A stretch of DNA of 64,000 bases. It comes from Ga0077555 sp050187415 (GTDB lineage: Bacteria > Pseudomonadota > Alphaproteobacteria > Rhizobiales > Hyphomicrobiaceae). Where the stretch lies: NCBI GenBank assembly GCA_050187415.1, contig JBFWXN010000017.1:1-64000 (forward strand), given 5' to 3'. This document shows positions 1-9,619 of the stretch, one piece after another (position 1 is the first letter of the stretch; every line of letters starts with the position of its first letter). The notes beneath the pieces were generated by a model, which had not been told where the DNA came from, did no database searches, and worked only from the letters and a program-made list of their open reading frames with translations. A program made the position numbers and the translations under genes.

Positions 1-18
1 AGGGGTGGGCCCAGAGTC

Positions 19-3000
19 TTGGAGACGATCGCCGCAACACGCCGGATCGAAATGCTGCCGCTGACGCAGGGGCAGGTTGGCATCTGGCTCACGCAGATGC
101 TGGATCCGGACGACCCCTGCTGGAACATCGGCGAGTGCATCGAGATCCGAGGGCCATTGGATGAGCGCCTGTTCGAGCTTGCGCTTCGCCATGTCGTGGC
201 AGCCACGGATGCGATGCATCTCAGGTTTGCCGAAACCGACTCCGGACCCGCTCAATACTTCAGCCATGATCCGGACTGGGAACTCATTCGTGAGGACTTC
301 AGCCGCGAGACGGACCCTGAGCAGACCTCTCGCGACTGGATGATGCGCGACATGAGCCGGACGTTCCGGCTCGACGGCGACACGTTTTTTCGCTTCGCCC
401 TGTTGCGCATTTCGGCAGGCTGCACCTACTGGTACGCGGTCAACCACCACCTCATCAATGACGGTATCGGTTGGCGCCTGTTCCAAAGGCGCGTCGGGGA
501 GGCCTACTGTGCATTGCCGGACGGCAAGCCGATCCCGGCACTGCCTGATGTGTCGTGGCGAGATCTTGTCGCCGACGAGGTCGCCTACAGGACTTCAGAG
601 CAGTTCGGGCGCGATCGACGCTATTGGCTCGAGCACCTCGCCAATTCTCCCGCGCCGACCACACTCTCGGGTCGGCCGCCCGAGCGACCGGCCGGTTACA
701 GCAAGACGACCGTCCATGTTCCACACGCGATCGATCTCGCAGAGGTGGCACGTCGCCATGCCGCCAGCCCGGCAGCACTGATCGTTGCGGCGACGGCCGT
801 CTACCTGCATCGGATGACGGGCGCCGGCGACATGCTGCTGGGGATGCCGCTTGCCGCGCGCGTCGGGGCTAAGTCGCGCTCCATCGTTGGGGTTGCCGCA
901 AACGCACTCCCATTACGCATTGAAGTTTCGGTGTCCGACACGATAGGCGCGGTGATTGCGCGCACGGCCCGCGGCATGCGGGCCACGCTGAGACACCAAC
1001 GATATCGGGGCGAAGATCTGCGGCGCGACCTCCGTCTCTCGCCGAACGCCTCCGATATTTGTGGCACGTACGTCAATTTCACGCCGTTCGAGCAGGGCAT
1101 CACCTTTGGCGGCCATCCGGCATCCAGCAATCCACTCGGCAATTGGCGCGTCGAAGACATCCAATTCGTTTACTATGGCGGAGCCGATCGAGATGGGCAA
1201 CGGATCGATGTCATCGGCAACCCCCAACACTATACGGCCACCGAGCTGGCGCAGCATGCCAGCCGCTTCGTGAGCGTGGTCGAGCAACTGGCTGCCGCCG
1301 AAGCGGACATTCCGGTTGCGAGCATCGACGTCCTGACAGCGAGCGAGCGGAAAACGCTCCACGCCATCTGGAAGGAAACGGGCCGGGCGATCCTGAACGA
1401 CCGATTGGAGCCTGTGCCTTTCGGCGTGATCGGCGCGCTCCATGTCGCGGTCGCCGAGCCGTCGGCGGGTTCGGCCGGAAGCGAGAGTGTCACGTCCGAG
1501 AGCTTGGTCGCCGATCTTTTCGGTGAGCCGCAAAGCTATGTGTCCGCGACCGGCAACCGGGCGAGCTGGCGCGAAGACGGCACGATCCAATTCCACGATC
1601 ATTCCGATCGCCGGGCTGAATGCCGCGGCGAGGCGCCGGGGAAGACGCCGGAGGGCGGTGCCGACAGCGGACTGAAGGGGACGGCCGCGCTGCGCACGCC
1701 GACCGAGTTGACGCTGGCCGGGATCTGGGGCGAGGTGCTGCGCTGCCGGGTGCTCGAGCGGACAGGCGATTTCTTCCAACTTGGGGGTGATTCGCTGCGC
1801 ACGATCCAGGTCATGATACGGGTCAAGCGCGTGTTCTCGGTCGACCTGCCTCTCGCGACCGCTTTCGAGGCGCGGACCTTGCAGGCCTTCGCCACATGCA
1901 TCGACCAAGCCATCGGCGAGAGCGGCAAAGCGCCCCCGCTCCCGGCATTGCGGCGAGCGCCGGAGGGAACCGCCACCCCTCTTTCATTTTCGCAGCAGCG
2001 GATGTGGACCATCCAGTCCCTGGACCCGCTGAACACTGCCTACAACATGTCGACCGCCGCACGCCTCACCGGCGAGATCGATCACGAGGCGCTGGCGCGA
2101 GCGATCGACGTGCTGCTGATGCGCCACGACATCCTGCGTACGACCTATCGCAGCATCGATGGCGAGGTCCTGCAGCGCGTACAGCCTTTCGAGGCAGGCA
2201 CACTGCAGATTGCCGATCTGACGGCGACTGAAAGCGACCCGGAGGGTGCGGCACTCGCTATCGCCAACACGTTGGCATGCACATCGATCGATCTCGAGAA
2301 CGGGCCGATTTTCGCCATCCGGCTCATGCGCATCGGCGTCAACGAGCACATTCTGCATTTCCTCGTGCACCACATCGCCGGCGATCAGTGGTCACTCGGT
2401 GTGATCGGGCGAGAGCTGGCGAGCATCTATAACGCGCTGCGCGCCGGCGAGGCGGTCGAGACAACCGCCGATTCACTCGGATACCGCGACTTCGCGGCCT
2501 GGGAGCGGGAGCACCTGGGGGGCGACGAAATTGCCGGGCAGCTCGAGTACTGGCACCGCAAGCTCGCCAACGTGCCCCCGCTCGACCTGCCGATCGACAG
2601 GACCCGCCCACGCCTGCCGACACTTCGCGGCAGCTTTGTGCAGGCCGAGGTGCCTGATGATCTGTTCGCAGGTCTGGAGCAACTTGGGCGGCGTGAGTCC
2701 GCAACGCTCTTCATGAGCATGTTCGCCGGCTATGCGGCCCTGCTCGCCCGGATATCCGATCAGCACGACATCGCCATCGGCGTACCGGTTGCGAACCGCT
2801 CGCACGACGCCGTAGAGCAGATGGTCGGTACATTCGTCAATTTCCTCGTGCTGCGCGTCGATGTCTCGGACGATCCGACATTTTCCGACCTTGTTGCTCG
2901 CGTCCGGACGCTGGCACTCGAGGCCTTCGCCAACCAAAGCGTCCCCTTCGACCGCCTCGTCCAGGAGCTGGTGCCGTCGCGAAACACGAGCCGCGCACCG

Positions 3001-5112
3001 CTGGCGCAAGTCATGTTCAATCTCCTGAACGCGCCCCTGCACGGCCTCGATTTCGACGGGGTGTCGTGGGAGCCGGTCGTGCTCGACCGGGGCGGTGCAC
3101 AGTTCGAGCTCAGCTTGTCCGTCGATCGGCAGATCAGCGAAACCGCGACGGTCGAATACAATACCGATCTGTTCGAGAAGACCACGATAGAGCGGTTTCT
3201 CCGACGGTATCTGCAGGTGCTGTCGCAGGCGGTGGCGGCGCCAGCAACGCGCGTTTCGGAATTCGACCTGCTGGTGGAGGACGAGCGCAGGCTGTTGCTC
3301 GGCGCGTGGAACGACACGGCGGTCGAGAAGCCTTTCCGGCCTTTCATAGACCTGCTCGAGGCCCGGGCGGAGGAGCGGCCCGAGGCGCCGGCCGTGACGT
3401 TCGGCGAACTTACACTCAGCTACGGCGAGCTGAATGCCCGCGCCAACGCGCTGGCGCACGAATTGGTCGAGAGAGGTGTCGGTCGCGGAGGCAAGGTCGG
3501 CGTGTGCGTCGAGCGATCGCCGGCCATGGTCGTGGCGCTGCTCGCGGTCCAGAAATCGGGCGCCGCCTACGTTCCGCTCGATCCCGCGCTACCGGCCGAG
3601 CGGCTGGCGTATATGATGACCGACAGTGACATCGTCGTCATCGTCATGAGCGCCCAGACGAGCGGCGCCGTGGCGGTGCCCAAGAACGTCCTCCGGATCG
3701 ACGTGGGATCGGCGGTCAAGGATGGCGGTGCGGGTAGATGCTCTGCAGCGACGGCTCCACCCCGTGCTATCGAACCCGCAGACCCGGTCTACGTGATCTA
3801 TACGTCAGGCTCGACGGGCCGGCCGAAGGGCGTCGCAGTCCCGCACGGAGCGCTCTCGAACTTCCTCACCTCGATGCAGCGCCAGCCGGGACTTCATGAA
3901 GGCGATGTCCTCGCGGCCGTGACCACCATCTCTTTCGACATTGCCGGCCTCGAGCTTTATCTGCCGCTGCAGGTCGGCGGCCGGGTCGAGCTGGTTGCGC
4001 CCGAGATCGCGAGCGACGGGGTCGCGCTCGCGAGGCTGATCGCCGAGCGGCAGGTCAATGTCATGCAGGCGACGCCTGCCACCTGGCGCATGCTGCTCGA
4101 CGCTGGTTGGAAGGGTGGCCCCGGGTTCCGCGCCCTCTGCGGAGGCGAAGCGCTGCCGCGGGAGCTGGCCGAACCGATCTCCGAGCGGGTGGGCGAACTG
4201 TGGAACCTGTACGGGCCGACCGAGACCACGATCTGGTCCACGGCGGGGCTCGTCGAGCGCGGCGACGTCACGGTCACGATCGGCCGCCCCATCGACAACA
4301 CTCAAATCTATATTCTGAGAGGGCTGTCGCCATGCCCGATCGGGGGTGTCGGCGAAATCTGCATCGGCGGCGACGGCGTCGCCATCGGCTATCTCGGCCG
4401 CCCGGACCTGACGGCGGAGCGATTCGTGGCCGATCCCTTCGCGAAGCGATCCGGCGCCCGCATGTACCGGACTGGCGACCTCGGCAAATGGGACCCAGAC
4501 GGCCGTCTCCACCACCTCGGACGGATGGACCACCAAGTGAAAATTCGCGGCTTCCGCGTCGAGACGGGCGAGATCGAAGCCGTTTTGAACGAGCACCCGG
4601 CCGTGCGCCAATCGATCGTGATCACGCGCGAAATCGGTCCGGGCGACGTGAGGCTGATCGCCTACATTCTCTATCGGGGAGCGGAGGAACTGACGAACAG
4701 CGACGTGCGGCGCTACCTGCGCACACGACTGCCCGAGTACATGATCCCGGCCATCGCGGTGCCGCTCGATGCGGTTCCGCTGTCGGCAAGCGGCAAGATG
4801 GACCGCAATGCGCTGCCCGATCCATTCGACCGCGACACCGTTCCGGCCAGCGGTTTCGAGGCGCCGAGCGCAGGCCTCGAGGCGGTGATTGCAAGCATCT
4901 GGCATCAACTCTTGAAAGTGGAGAGGGTCGGCGCGGATGACAACTTCTTCGAGCTTGGCGGCGATTCCCTGCTGGCTTTGCGCTTCGTCGCGGGTATGGA
5001 ACGCCAGACCGGCACCCGCATCGACCCGCGCAGCCTCTTCTTTCAGAGCCTGCGTCAAGTGGCTGCCGCCATTAGCGAGCTATCGCAGCCGAAGGAGTTT
5101 TCGTCGTCATGA
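19..5112 (+). CDS. Nonribosomal peptide synthetase, C-(A relic)-T-C-A(Gly)-T
   Basis: A 1697-residue megasynthase. The first condensation domain has HH at 143-144 and D148-G149 in its HHxxxDG motif. A degenerate stretch that resembles the end of an A domain follows (about 462-545), then carrier domain T1 (LGGDS, S592). The second condensation domain has H784-H785 and D789. The complete adenylation domain has TSGSTGRPKG at 1262-1271 and K1593, and T2 carries S1650. Aligned to GrsA, the specificity residues are D1307 I1308 L1311 Q1350 L1373 G1375 L1397 I1405 W1406 K1593, the published glycine code. There is no thioesterase, so release must be in trans or at another subunit. The TTG at 19 is a possible start, but the frame is open to base 1, so the gene may begin upstream. 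Its stop overlaps the next start by 4 nt. Confidence 0.93.
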   Translation: METIAATRRIEMLPLTQGQVGIWLTQMLDPDDPCWNIGECIEIRGPLDERLFELALRHVVAATDAMHLRFAETDSGPAQYFSHDPDWELIREDFSRETDPEQTSRDWMMRDMSRTFRLDGDTFFRFALLRISAGCTYWYAVNHHLINDGIGWRLFQRRVGEAYCALPDGKPIPALPDVSWRDLVADEVAYRTSEQFGRDRRYWLEHLANSPAPTTLSGRPPERPAGYSKTTVHVPHAIDLAEVARRHAASPAALIVAATAVYLHRMTGAGDMLLGMPLAARVGAKSRSIVGVAANALPLRIEVSVSDTIGAVIARTARGMRATLRHQRYRGEDLRRDLRLSPNASDICGTYVNFTPFEQGITFGGHPASSNPLGNWRVEDIQFVYYGGADRDGQRIDVIGNPQHYTATELAQHASRFVSVVEQLAAAEADIPVASIDVLTASERKTLHAIWKETGRAILNDRLEPVPFGVIGALHVAVAEPSAGSAGSESVTSESLVADLFGEPQSYVSATGNRASWREDGTIQFHDHSDRRAECRGEAPGKTPEGGADSGLKGTAALRTPTELTLAGIWGEVLRCRVLERTGDFFQLGGDSLRTIQVMIRVKRVFSVDLPLATAFEARTLQAFATCIDQAIGESGKAPPLPALRRAPEGTATPLSFSQQRMWTIQSLDPLNTAYNMSTAARLTGEIDHEALARAIDVLLMRHDILRTTYRSIDGEVLQRVQPFEAGTLQIADLTATESDPEGAALAIANTLACTSIDLENGPIFAIRLMRIGVNEHILHFLVHHIAGDQWSLGVIGRELASIYNALRAGEAVETTADSLGYRDFAAWEREHLGGDEIAGQLEYWHRKLANVPPLDLPIDRTRPRLPTLRGSFVQAEVPDDLFAGLEQLGRRESATLFMSMFAGYAALLARISDQHDIAIGVPVANRSHDAVEQMVGTFVNFLVLRVDVSDDPTFSDLVARVRTLALEAFANQSVPFDRLVQELVPSRNTSRAPLAQVMFNLLNAPLHGLDFDGVSWEPVVLDRGGAQFELSLSVDRQISETATVEYNTDLFEKTTIERFLRRYLQVLSQAVAAPATRVSEFDLLVEDERRLLLGAWNDTAVEKPFRPFIDLLEARAEERPEAPAVTFGELTLSYGELNARANALAHELVERGVGRGGKVGVCVERSPAMVVALLAVQKSGAAYVPLDPALPAERLAYMMTDSDIVVIVMSAQTSGAVAVPKNVLRIDVGSAVKDGGAGRCSAATAPPRAIEPADPVYVIYTSGSTGRPKGVAVPHGALSNFLTSMQRQPGLHEGDVLAAVTTISFDIAGLELYLPLQVGGRVELVAPEIASDGVALARLIAERQVNVMQATPATWRMLLDAGWKGGPGFRALCGGEALPRELAEPISERVGELWNLYGPTETTIWSTAGLVERGDVTVTIGRPIDNTQIYILRGLSPCPIGGVGEICIGGDGVAIGYLGRPDLTAERFVADPFAKRSGARMYRTGDLGKWDPDGRLHHLGRMDHQVKIRGFRVETGEIEAVLNEHPAVRQSIVITREIGPGDVRLIAYILYRGAEELTNSDVRRYLRTRLPEYMIPAIAVPLDAVPLSASGKMDRNALPDPFDRDTVPASGFEAPSAGLEAVIASIWHQLLKVERVGADDNFFELGGDSLLALRFVAGMERQTGTRIDPRSLFFQSLRQVAAAISELSQPKEFSSS
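1402..1660 (+). other. Vestigial adenylation-domain segment inside the NRPS
   Basis: Residues about 462-545, between the first condensation domain and T1, read like the A5-A8 end of an A domain. PVPFGVIGALH matches the usual PxPxGVxGELH. LVADLFGEP matches FVxDPFGEP. ATGNRASWREDGTIQF matches RTGDRARWxxDGTIEF. SDRRAECRG is a decayed form of SDRQVKIRG. The core motifs A1-A5, including the P-loop and YGPTE, are absent, so module 1 cannot activate an amino acid itself. Motif matches are read directly; decay by deletion is inferred. Confidence 0.7.
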
Positions 5113-5768
5113 TGCCGTTCTTCTTCGGCACGCGTGAACGTCGTCTCTTCGGTGCCTATGACCCCGCGCGCACGACAAAGCGGGCTGCCCGCGCCGCCCT
5201 GATCTGCGCGCCCTGGGGCAACGAGTATATCTATTCGCACCGAACGCTGCGCCAGCTCGCGCTTCGCCTGTCGCAAAACGGCTTTCATGTCCTCAGGTTC
5301 GACTATTATGCAACCGGCGACTCGGCTGGCGCCGATGGCGAGAACGATACCGCGGGCAGCGGCGCCGACGTGGAGACAGCCTGGGCCGAACTCAAGGAGA
5401 TAACCGGTATCGCCCGCATCTCGCTGGTCGGGCTCAGGTTCGGCGCGTCGCTTGCCGCCGACGTTGTGGCACGACGCGCCAGCGAGGTCGAGGCACTGGT
5501 CCTCTGGGAACCGCTGACGGCTCTCGAAGACGAAGCAGCCGGGCCCGCGGAATCACCCGCAGACTTCCGCGCTCTTGATCTCGATGAACGCGCCCCCAGT
5601 CTGCCCGCACGCTCCCTCGTCCTGTCGACCGTCGCGCCGAAGCGCCATGCATCACGCCAACTTGCCGTAGATTTTGTGGCCTGCGAGCCCCCTTGGGTCG
5701 AACAAAACGTGCAAACCGGCGTTATCCCGGTGAAAGCGGTGCGACATATTGTAAACTGGCTGGGATGA
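5109..5768 (+). CDS. Alpha/beta hydrolase-fold protein, exosortase-A-associated hydrolase 2-like
   Basis: A 219-residue protein with the alpha/beta hydrolase start seen in exosortase-A-associated hydrolase 2 proteins: PFFFGTRERRLFG, CAPWGNEY, then FDYYATGDS. At the nucleophile elbow it has GLRFG instead of GxSxG, so Arg occupies the serine position; I recall this as usual for that family. ATG overlaps the NRPS stop by 4 nt and the stop overlaps the next ATG by 4 nt, so the three genes are translationally coupled. Partner of the NRPS is inferred: it may bind or release the acyl product. No signal peptide. Confidence 0.78.
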   Translation: MMPFFFGTRERRLFGAYDPARTTKRAARAALICAPWGNEYIYSHRTLRQLALRLSQNGFHVLRFDYYATGDSAGADGENDTAGSGADVETAWAELKEITGIARISLVGLRFGASLAADVVARRASEVEALVLWEPLTALEDEAAGPAESPADFRALDLDERAPSLPARSLVLSTVAPKRHASRQLAVDFVACEPPWVEQNVQTGVIPVKAVRHIVNWLG

Positions 5769-6646
5769 ACGAGGGGTACCACGAGCAGGCCGTGCTCATC
5801 GGCCACGCAAAATCTCTGGTGGGCGTACTGGCCCTGCCGGAAGACGAGGTGCGCGCCCGGTCGCCGGCTATCGTCATCCTCAATACCGGCATCGTGCATC
5901 GTGTCGGCCACCACCGCATGTACGTCACCATGGCGAGGCGCCTCGCGCGGGCGGGGCACGCCGTTCTCCGGTTCGATCTTTCCGGTCTCGGCGACAGCCG
6001 CCGACGCGCGAACGGTTCGAATCCCCATGCCGACGCCCACGAGGATACGCGCGAGGCCGTCGACTGGCTCGCGGGGAAGTTTGGCTTCAAGGACGTCCTG
6101 GTGATGGGGCTGTGCTCAGGCTCGGACGTCGCTCTGAGATACGGCCACACCGATCCGCGCGTCGTCGGGCTGGTGCTGCTCGATCCCGAAGTGCCGCCGA
6201 CGGCCCGGTTCTACACGAACTACATCCGCGAGCGCATTTCCCGCCTGCCGAGCTGGCTGACATTCGCCCGGGGCCGCGGCCGCATCTGGGGGGACGTCGC
6301 GAGCATGGTCGCCACCGTGGCCACGCGGGGCGCGATCGAAAGCACCAGCCGGGCCGAACTCGAGCATCACTACCGCTGCTCTATCGCGCAGGGCATCCAC
6401 CTCTTCGTGGCACTGACGGGGGGCGATCTGGCCTGGAGGCAGACCTATCGCGAGCAGCTGCTCGATGCTTTCCCGTCGGTTCCGTTCGCGGATCGGCTGC
6501 GTCTGGAATACTTTCCGAAGTCCGATCATACGCTCACTCCGGCCGAGGATCGTGCCCGCCTGAACGACATGCTCGAGGAATGGCTGCGCACGACAAGCTT
6601 CCGTCAGGGCTCGCTGGAGCCGCCGCACGAGCGGCAACTGGCCTGA
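5765..6646 (+). CDS. Alpha/beta hydrolase, exosortase-A-associated hydrolase 1-like
   Basis: 293 residues from the ATG that overlaps the previous stop (ATGA); an upstream in-frame start at 5693 would run into the previous gene. N-terminal LNTGIVHRVGHHRM and FDLSGLGDS are typical of the exosortase-A-associated hydrolase 1 group. The elbow is GLCSG, which puts Cys in the nucleophile position, as in dienelactone hydrolase. SDHTLTP near the C-terminus supplies a candidate catalytic His. As the family lacks a proven substrate, a thioesterase or transfer role for the NRPS product is only an inference. Confidence 0.8.
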   Translation: MNEGYHEQAVLIGHAKSLVGVLALPEDEVRARSPAIVILNTGIVHRVGHHRMYVTMARRLARAGHAVLRFDLSGLGDSRRRANGSNPHADAHEDTREAVDWLAGKFGFKDVLVMGLCSGSDVALRYGHTDPRVVGLVLLDPEVPPTARFYTNYIRERISRLPSWLTFARGRGRIWGDVASMVATVATRGAIESTSRAELEHHYRCSIAQGIHLFVALTGGDLAWRQTYREQLLDAFPSVPFADRLRLEYFPKSDHTLTPAEDRARLNDMLEEWLRTTSFRQGSLEPPHERQLA

Positions 6647-6707
6647 TCCTCCCGCGGCCGACGCTACGCCAATGCCAACCGAAGTGTCTCGATGCTTGCG
6701 CAGCCAT

Positions 6708-8189
6708 CTACTGTCGGATTCGATCGCGGCGACGAGCAGCGAGACGCTGCAAAGCCGCCACAGAGCGCCAGAGCTCGCCCTTCATGGGGTGGTCGCTGAT
6801 GTGGATGCCAGCCAGCCAGCCCGCCACAGCAAGAGCCACGGTCAAGGCCGTCCGCACCGGATCGGCGAGCGTGCTTGCGAACGGTATGGCGACCACATCC
6901 AGGGCGATAACCAGCGGCGCTGCCGCGCTCGTCAGAGTAACGAATGCGCTGCGGCCGGCCTCGCGCCCGAGTTCGCGCCAATCGAAGACAATGGCGCTGT
7001 GCACCATGACGAGCGAGAGGCCGGCATTGATCGGCAGCACCACATAGCTGCCCCAGGCGACGGCATGCAGCCCAAACGGAGCCGTCGCGAGCACAACCGC
7101 AGCGATCACCAGAACCTGGAGGGCGAGCAGGCGCGGCAGGCGGTGCACGGCGCCTGCGGCGACAAGGATGGGGTACTGAAGCCCGATCGGCACTGCGAGC
7201 AGGAACGCCGGGCTGAAAATGCGCACAATCGGCACGACCTCCAGCCACTGGCGGCCGAGGAGCAGGTGCACCAGTGGCTCCGCCAGGATCGCAACCACGA
7301 TCATGGCCGGCCACTGCACAACACTGATGAACGAGAGCGCGCCGACATAGGCGACCTTCAGATCCTCGCCCTCTCGCGCCCGCCTCGACAATTCGGGCAG
7401 CGCGACGGGGCCGACCGCGGCAAACACGAGGCGCTCGGGGATCAGCGTCAACACCAGCGCCCTTTGGCCAATGGCCAGCGCTTCCGCGCTCAGGAATTTG
7501 CCGACGATGAACACCGGGAGCGTCTCGTTGATTTTGCCAAGGAGCGCGGTGGCGCTGCTGTAACTGCCGAAGGCCAGGACGCCGCGCCAGTGGGAGAGCG
7601 AGGGAAGATAAATCGAGACGTCGCGGGAGAGGAGGCAGCCCAGTGCCGCCGACACGACGGCGGTGGCCACGGCCGACCAGGCGAGGCTCAGCGAGCTGAA
7701 GCCGAGGCAGGCGAGCCCGATCGAGACGCCGGCCGCGACGATCGCCGTCACGAGATTGATCAGGGCCAGCCGGTTGAACGCCAAATCGCGCGCGAACAAT
7801 GCCATCTGAGGATGGACGAAGGGCCCCAGCGCATAGGCGAAAACGAGGACGCCGAGATAGGACGTGAGAGCCGGCATGGCGAAGAACTGCGCAAGCGGCT
7901 CGGCGGCGAGCAGAATGGCTAACACAACCAACACTGTGACGAGCACGCTCAATGTTGTCGTGGAGCGCACCTTCTCGACGCTGAGGTTATTCTCGCGAAC
8001 AAGATAGCCGGTGCCCGCGACCTCCCGGATCGCCTCGGCGATGGAGTTAATGGAACTTGCAAGCACAACGACGCCGTACTCGGCCGGCGTGAGCAGTCGC
8101 GCCAGCACGAAGACGGACGCCAGGCTGATCGCCATCCCCACGTATTGGCCCGCCGATGCCCAGACGATGGCCCGTCTCAAATTGATCAT
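6708..8189 (-). CDS. Oligosaccharide flippase (Wzx/PST family)
   Basis: 493 residues, almost entirely hydrophobic helices (about 12-14), starting INLRRAIVWASAGQYVGM and followed by FVLARLLTPAEYGV, the hallmark start of polysaccharide_synt flippases. It would move lipid-linked glycans across the inner membrane. It converges on the NRPS-hydrolase operon with about 60 bp between. No glycosyltransferases are visible in the window, so any polysaccharide locus must lie upstream of base 1, or this gene stands alone. Confidence 0.87.
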   Translation of the reverse strand: MINLRRAIVWASAGQYVGMAISLASVFVLARLLTPAEYGVVVLASSINSIAEAIREVAGTGYLVRENNLSVEKVRSTTTLSVLVTVLVVLAILLAAEPLAQFFAMPALTSYLGVLVFAYALGPFVHPQMALFARDLAFNRLALINLVTAIVAAGVSIGLACLGFSSLSLAWSAVATAVVSAALGCLLSRDVSIYLPSLSHWRGVLAFGSYSSATALLGKINETLPVFIVGKFLSAEALAIGQRALVLTLIPERLVFAAVGPVALPELSRRAREGEDLKVAYVGALSFISVVQWPAMIVVAILAEPLVHLLLGRQWLEVVPIVRIFSPAFLLAVPIGLQYPILVAAGAVHRLPRLLALQVLVIAAVVLATAPFGLHAVAWGSYVVLPINAGLSLVMVHSAIVFDWRELGREAGRSAFVTLTSAAAPLVIALDVVAIPFASTLADPVRTALTVALAVAGWLAGIHISDHPMKGELWRSVAALQRLAARRRDRIRQ

Positions 8190-8491
8190 CGTGCCGCCTT
8201 CCAGGCGCGCCCAGTCGGGCCATCGCGCCGAAGGCTGCGTCCGCTCGTGCGCCCCAACAGTCTAATCGGAATGCGAGCAGGTTCCAATGACGTCGCGCGG
8301 TACGCTTAAGAGGGCGAGTTACCACCAATCGCCTCCGCCGGCCCTGCATTTCCTGGCGCGTCCGCGCGTCGAGTGTTGCGCCGGCCGTTGCGGGTCGCGA
8401 GGTCTGCACAGCTTCGAACGGGAGCGGGCGCGGCCAGCGTTTCGCGCGGACCGCGCCTGCCGTCATTCGATCGAAGCCCGCACTGGAAGGC
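8190..8491. other. Non-coding gap, nothing recognised
   Basis: This 302-nt stretch lies upstream of the flippase start and downstream of the binding-protein stop, both on the minus strand. It should hold the flippase promoter, but I see no clear -35/-10 pair, hairpin or conserved reading frame. Confidence 0.5.
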
Positions 8492-9619
8492 TCAGTTCAA
8501 CCCAAACTTTGCTACGTCGATCTTCGAGTAGACCTCGCTCCAGAGAATTTCCGCCAGTTTCTTTTCGTCGGTCGCGACCGGCACCACCAACTTCTCGTAC
8601 TTGTCGTAATATTTGCGATAGTTCGCGACGAACTCGGCGCCATCGGCCAAATGCAAGTGTTCGGTCGCATTCTTGACCGTCAGCTTCAGATCGTTCTCGA
8701 CGAACTCGTTCCGCCGCCGAAGCAATTCCGGGTCCGGCTGGACAACCGGAATGTTCTTGGCCTTGGCGGCCGCGAGCCCTTCGACGTCGCCTTCCAGGAA
8801 TGCAGCCGTGGTGCGCACGACGGCCTTCGAGATGGAGCGCAGCAAGGCCTTGCGCTGATCCGGCGCAAGCGACTTCCAGGCCGTCTTGCTCGTCGAGTAC
8901 AACGCCCCTGCGCGGAAGGACCCGGTGTTCAACATGATCACCTGCTTGGCGACGTCGCTCAGGCCATGCGTCTTCAAGCCACCGACGGCATAGAGCGCAC
9001 CGTCCAGTGTACCGCGCGACATCGCCTCGTACATGCCGGCTGTCGGCATGTTGACGGCGACGGCGCCGATCGACCGGCAGAAGCGGTCCCACAACGAGCC
9101 GGCGGCGCGCAGCTTTTTCAGCCTGATCTTTTCCAGTGAGTTGAAATCGCCGTTCGCGATAATGACGTAGGGCGGCGTCGAGATGCCGGACAACGGGAGT
9201 TGATTCTGTTTATCGAACTCCGCCAGGCAGCCGGGACAGTGCAGAAGATAAATCTCCGTCACGGCCATCATCCCGGCCATGTCGTTCGGGCCTACCATGG
9301 CGAGGTCGTTGATGACGACGCCGTGCGGGTAGTAGGCGGGTGTGTACGTCATCACCACTTGTCCTATGTCGGCGACGCCATCGCGAACACCGTCGGAGAT
9401 GGCCTTGGCGGCCAGCAGAGATTCTCCAGCGAAGTTGCGGATGGTGACGGCGCCTTCGGTTTCCCGCTTCATTTCATCGGCGAGAAACTGATATCCGATT
9501 CCGATCGGATGCTTTGGTGAAACAAAATAGACACCTCTCAATTCTCTTGCCTCTGCTGGCGCCGCAATGGCTATTGCAGTAGCAGCGGCGATGCCGAGGG
9601 CCGTGAGTGCACGTTTCAT
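8492..9619 (-). CDS. TRAP-type substrate-binding protein, DctP family
   Basis: 375 residues with a signal peptide (RALTALGIAAATAIAIAAPAEA, cleavage after AEA). It matches DctP-like TRAP receptors: HPIGIGYQFLADEM near the start, LRAAGSLWDRF and AVNMPTAGMYEAMSRGTLDGA in the middle (the latter is the classic E-aL-qrG-vDg segment), and TSKTAWKSLAPDQRKAL at the end. It should bind an organic acid in the periplasm. No DctQ or DctM membrane subunit is encoded next to it, so it must share a transporter elsewhere or act as a sensor ligand-binder. Confidence 0.88.
   Translation of the reverse strand: MKRALTALGIAAATAIAIAAPAEARELRGVYFVSPKHPIGIGYQFLADEMKRETEGAVTIRNFAGESLLAAKAISDGVRDGVADIGQVVMTYTPAYYPHGVVINDLAMVGPNDMAGMMAVTEIYLLHCPGCLAEFDKQNQLPLSGISTPPYVIIANGDFNSLEKIRLKKLRAAGSLWDRFCRSIGAVAVNMPTAGMYEAMSRGTLDGALYAVGGLKTHGLSDVAKQVIMLNTGSFRAGALYSTSKTAWKSLAPDQRKALLRSISKAVVRTTAAFLEGDVEGLAAAKAKNIPVVQPDPELLRRRNEFVENDLKLTVKNATEHLHLADGAEFVANYRKYYDKYEKLVVPVATDEKKLAEILWSEVYSKIDVAKFGLN

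Noticed and set aside
913..1908. 331-codon minus-strand frame opposite the NRPS
   Set aside because: High-GC antisense shadow of a clearly conserved NRPS; no ribosome-binding site or known domain.
3805..5058. 417-codon minus-strand frame opposite the A domain
   Set aside because: Mirrors the A and T2 domains; composition typical of a shadow.
6672..7922. 416-codon plus-strand frame
   Set aside because: Antisense to the flippase, very rich in Arg/His/Asp/Gln, no domain.
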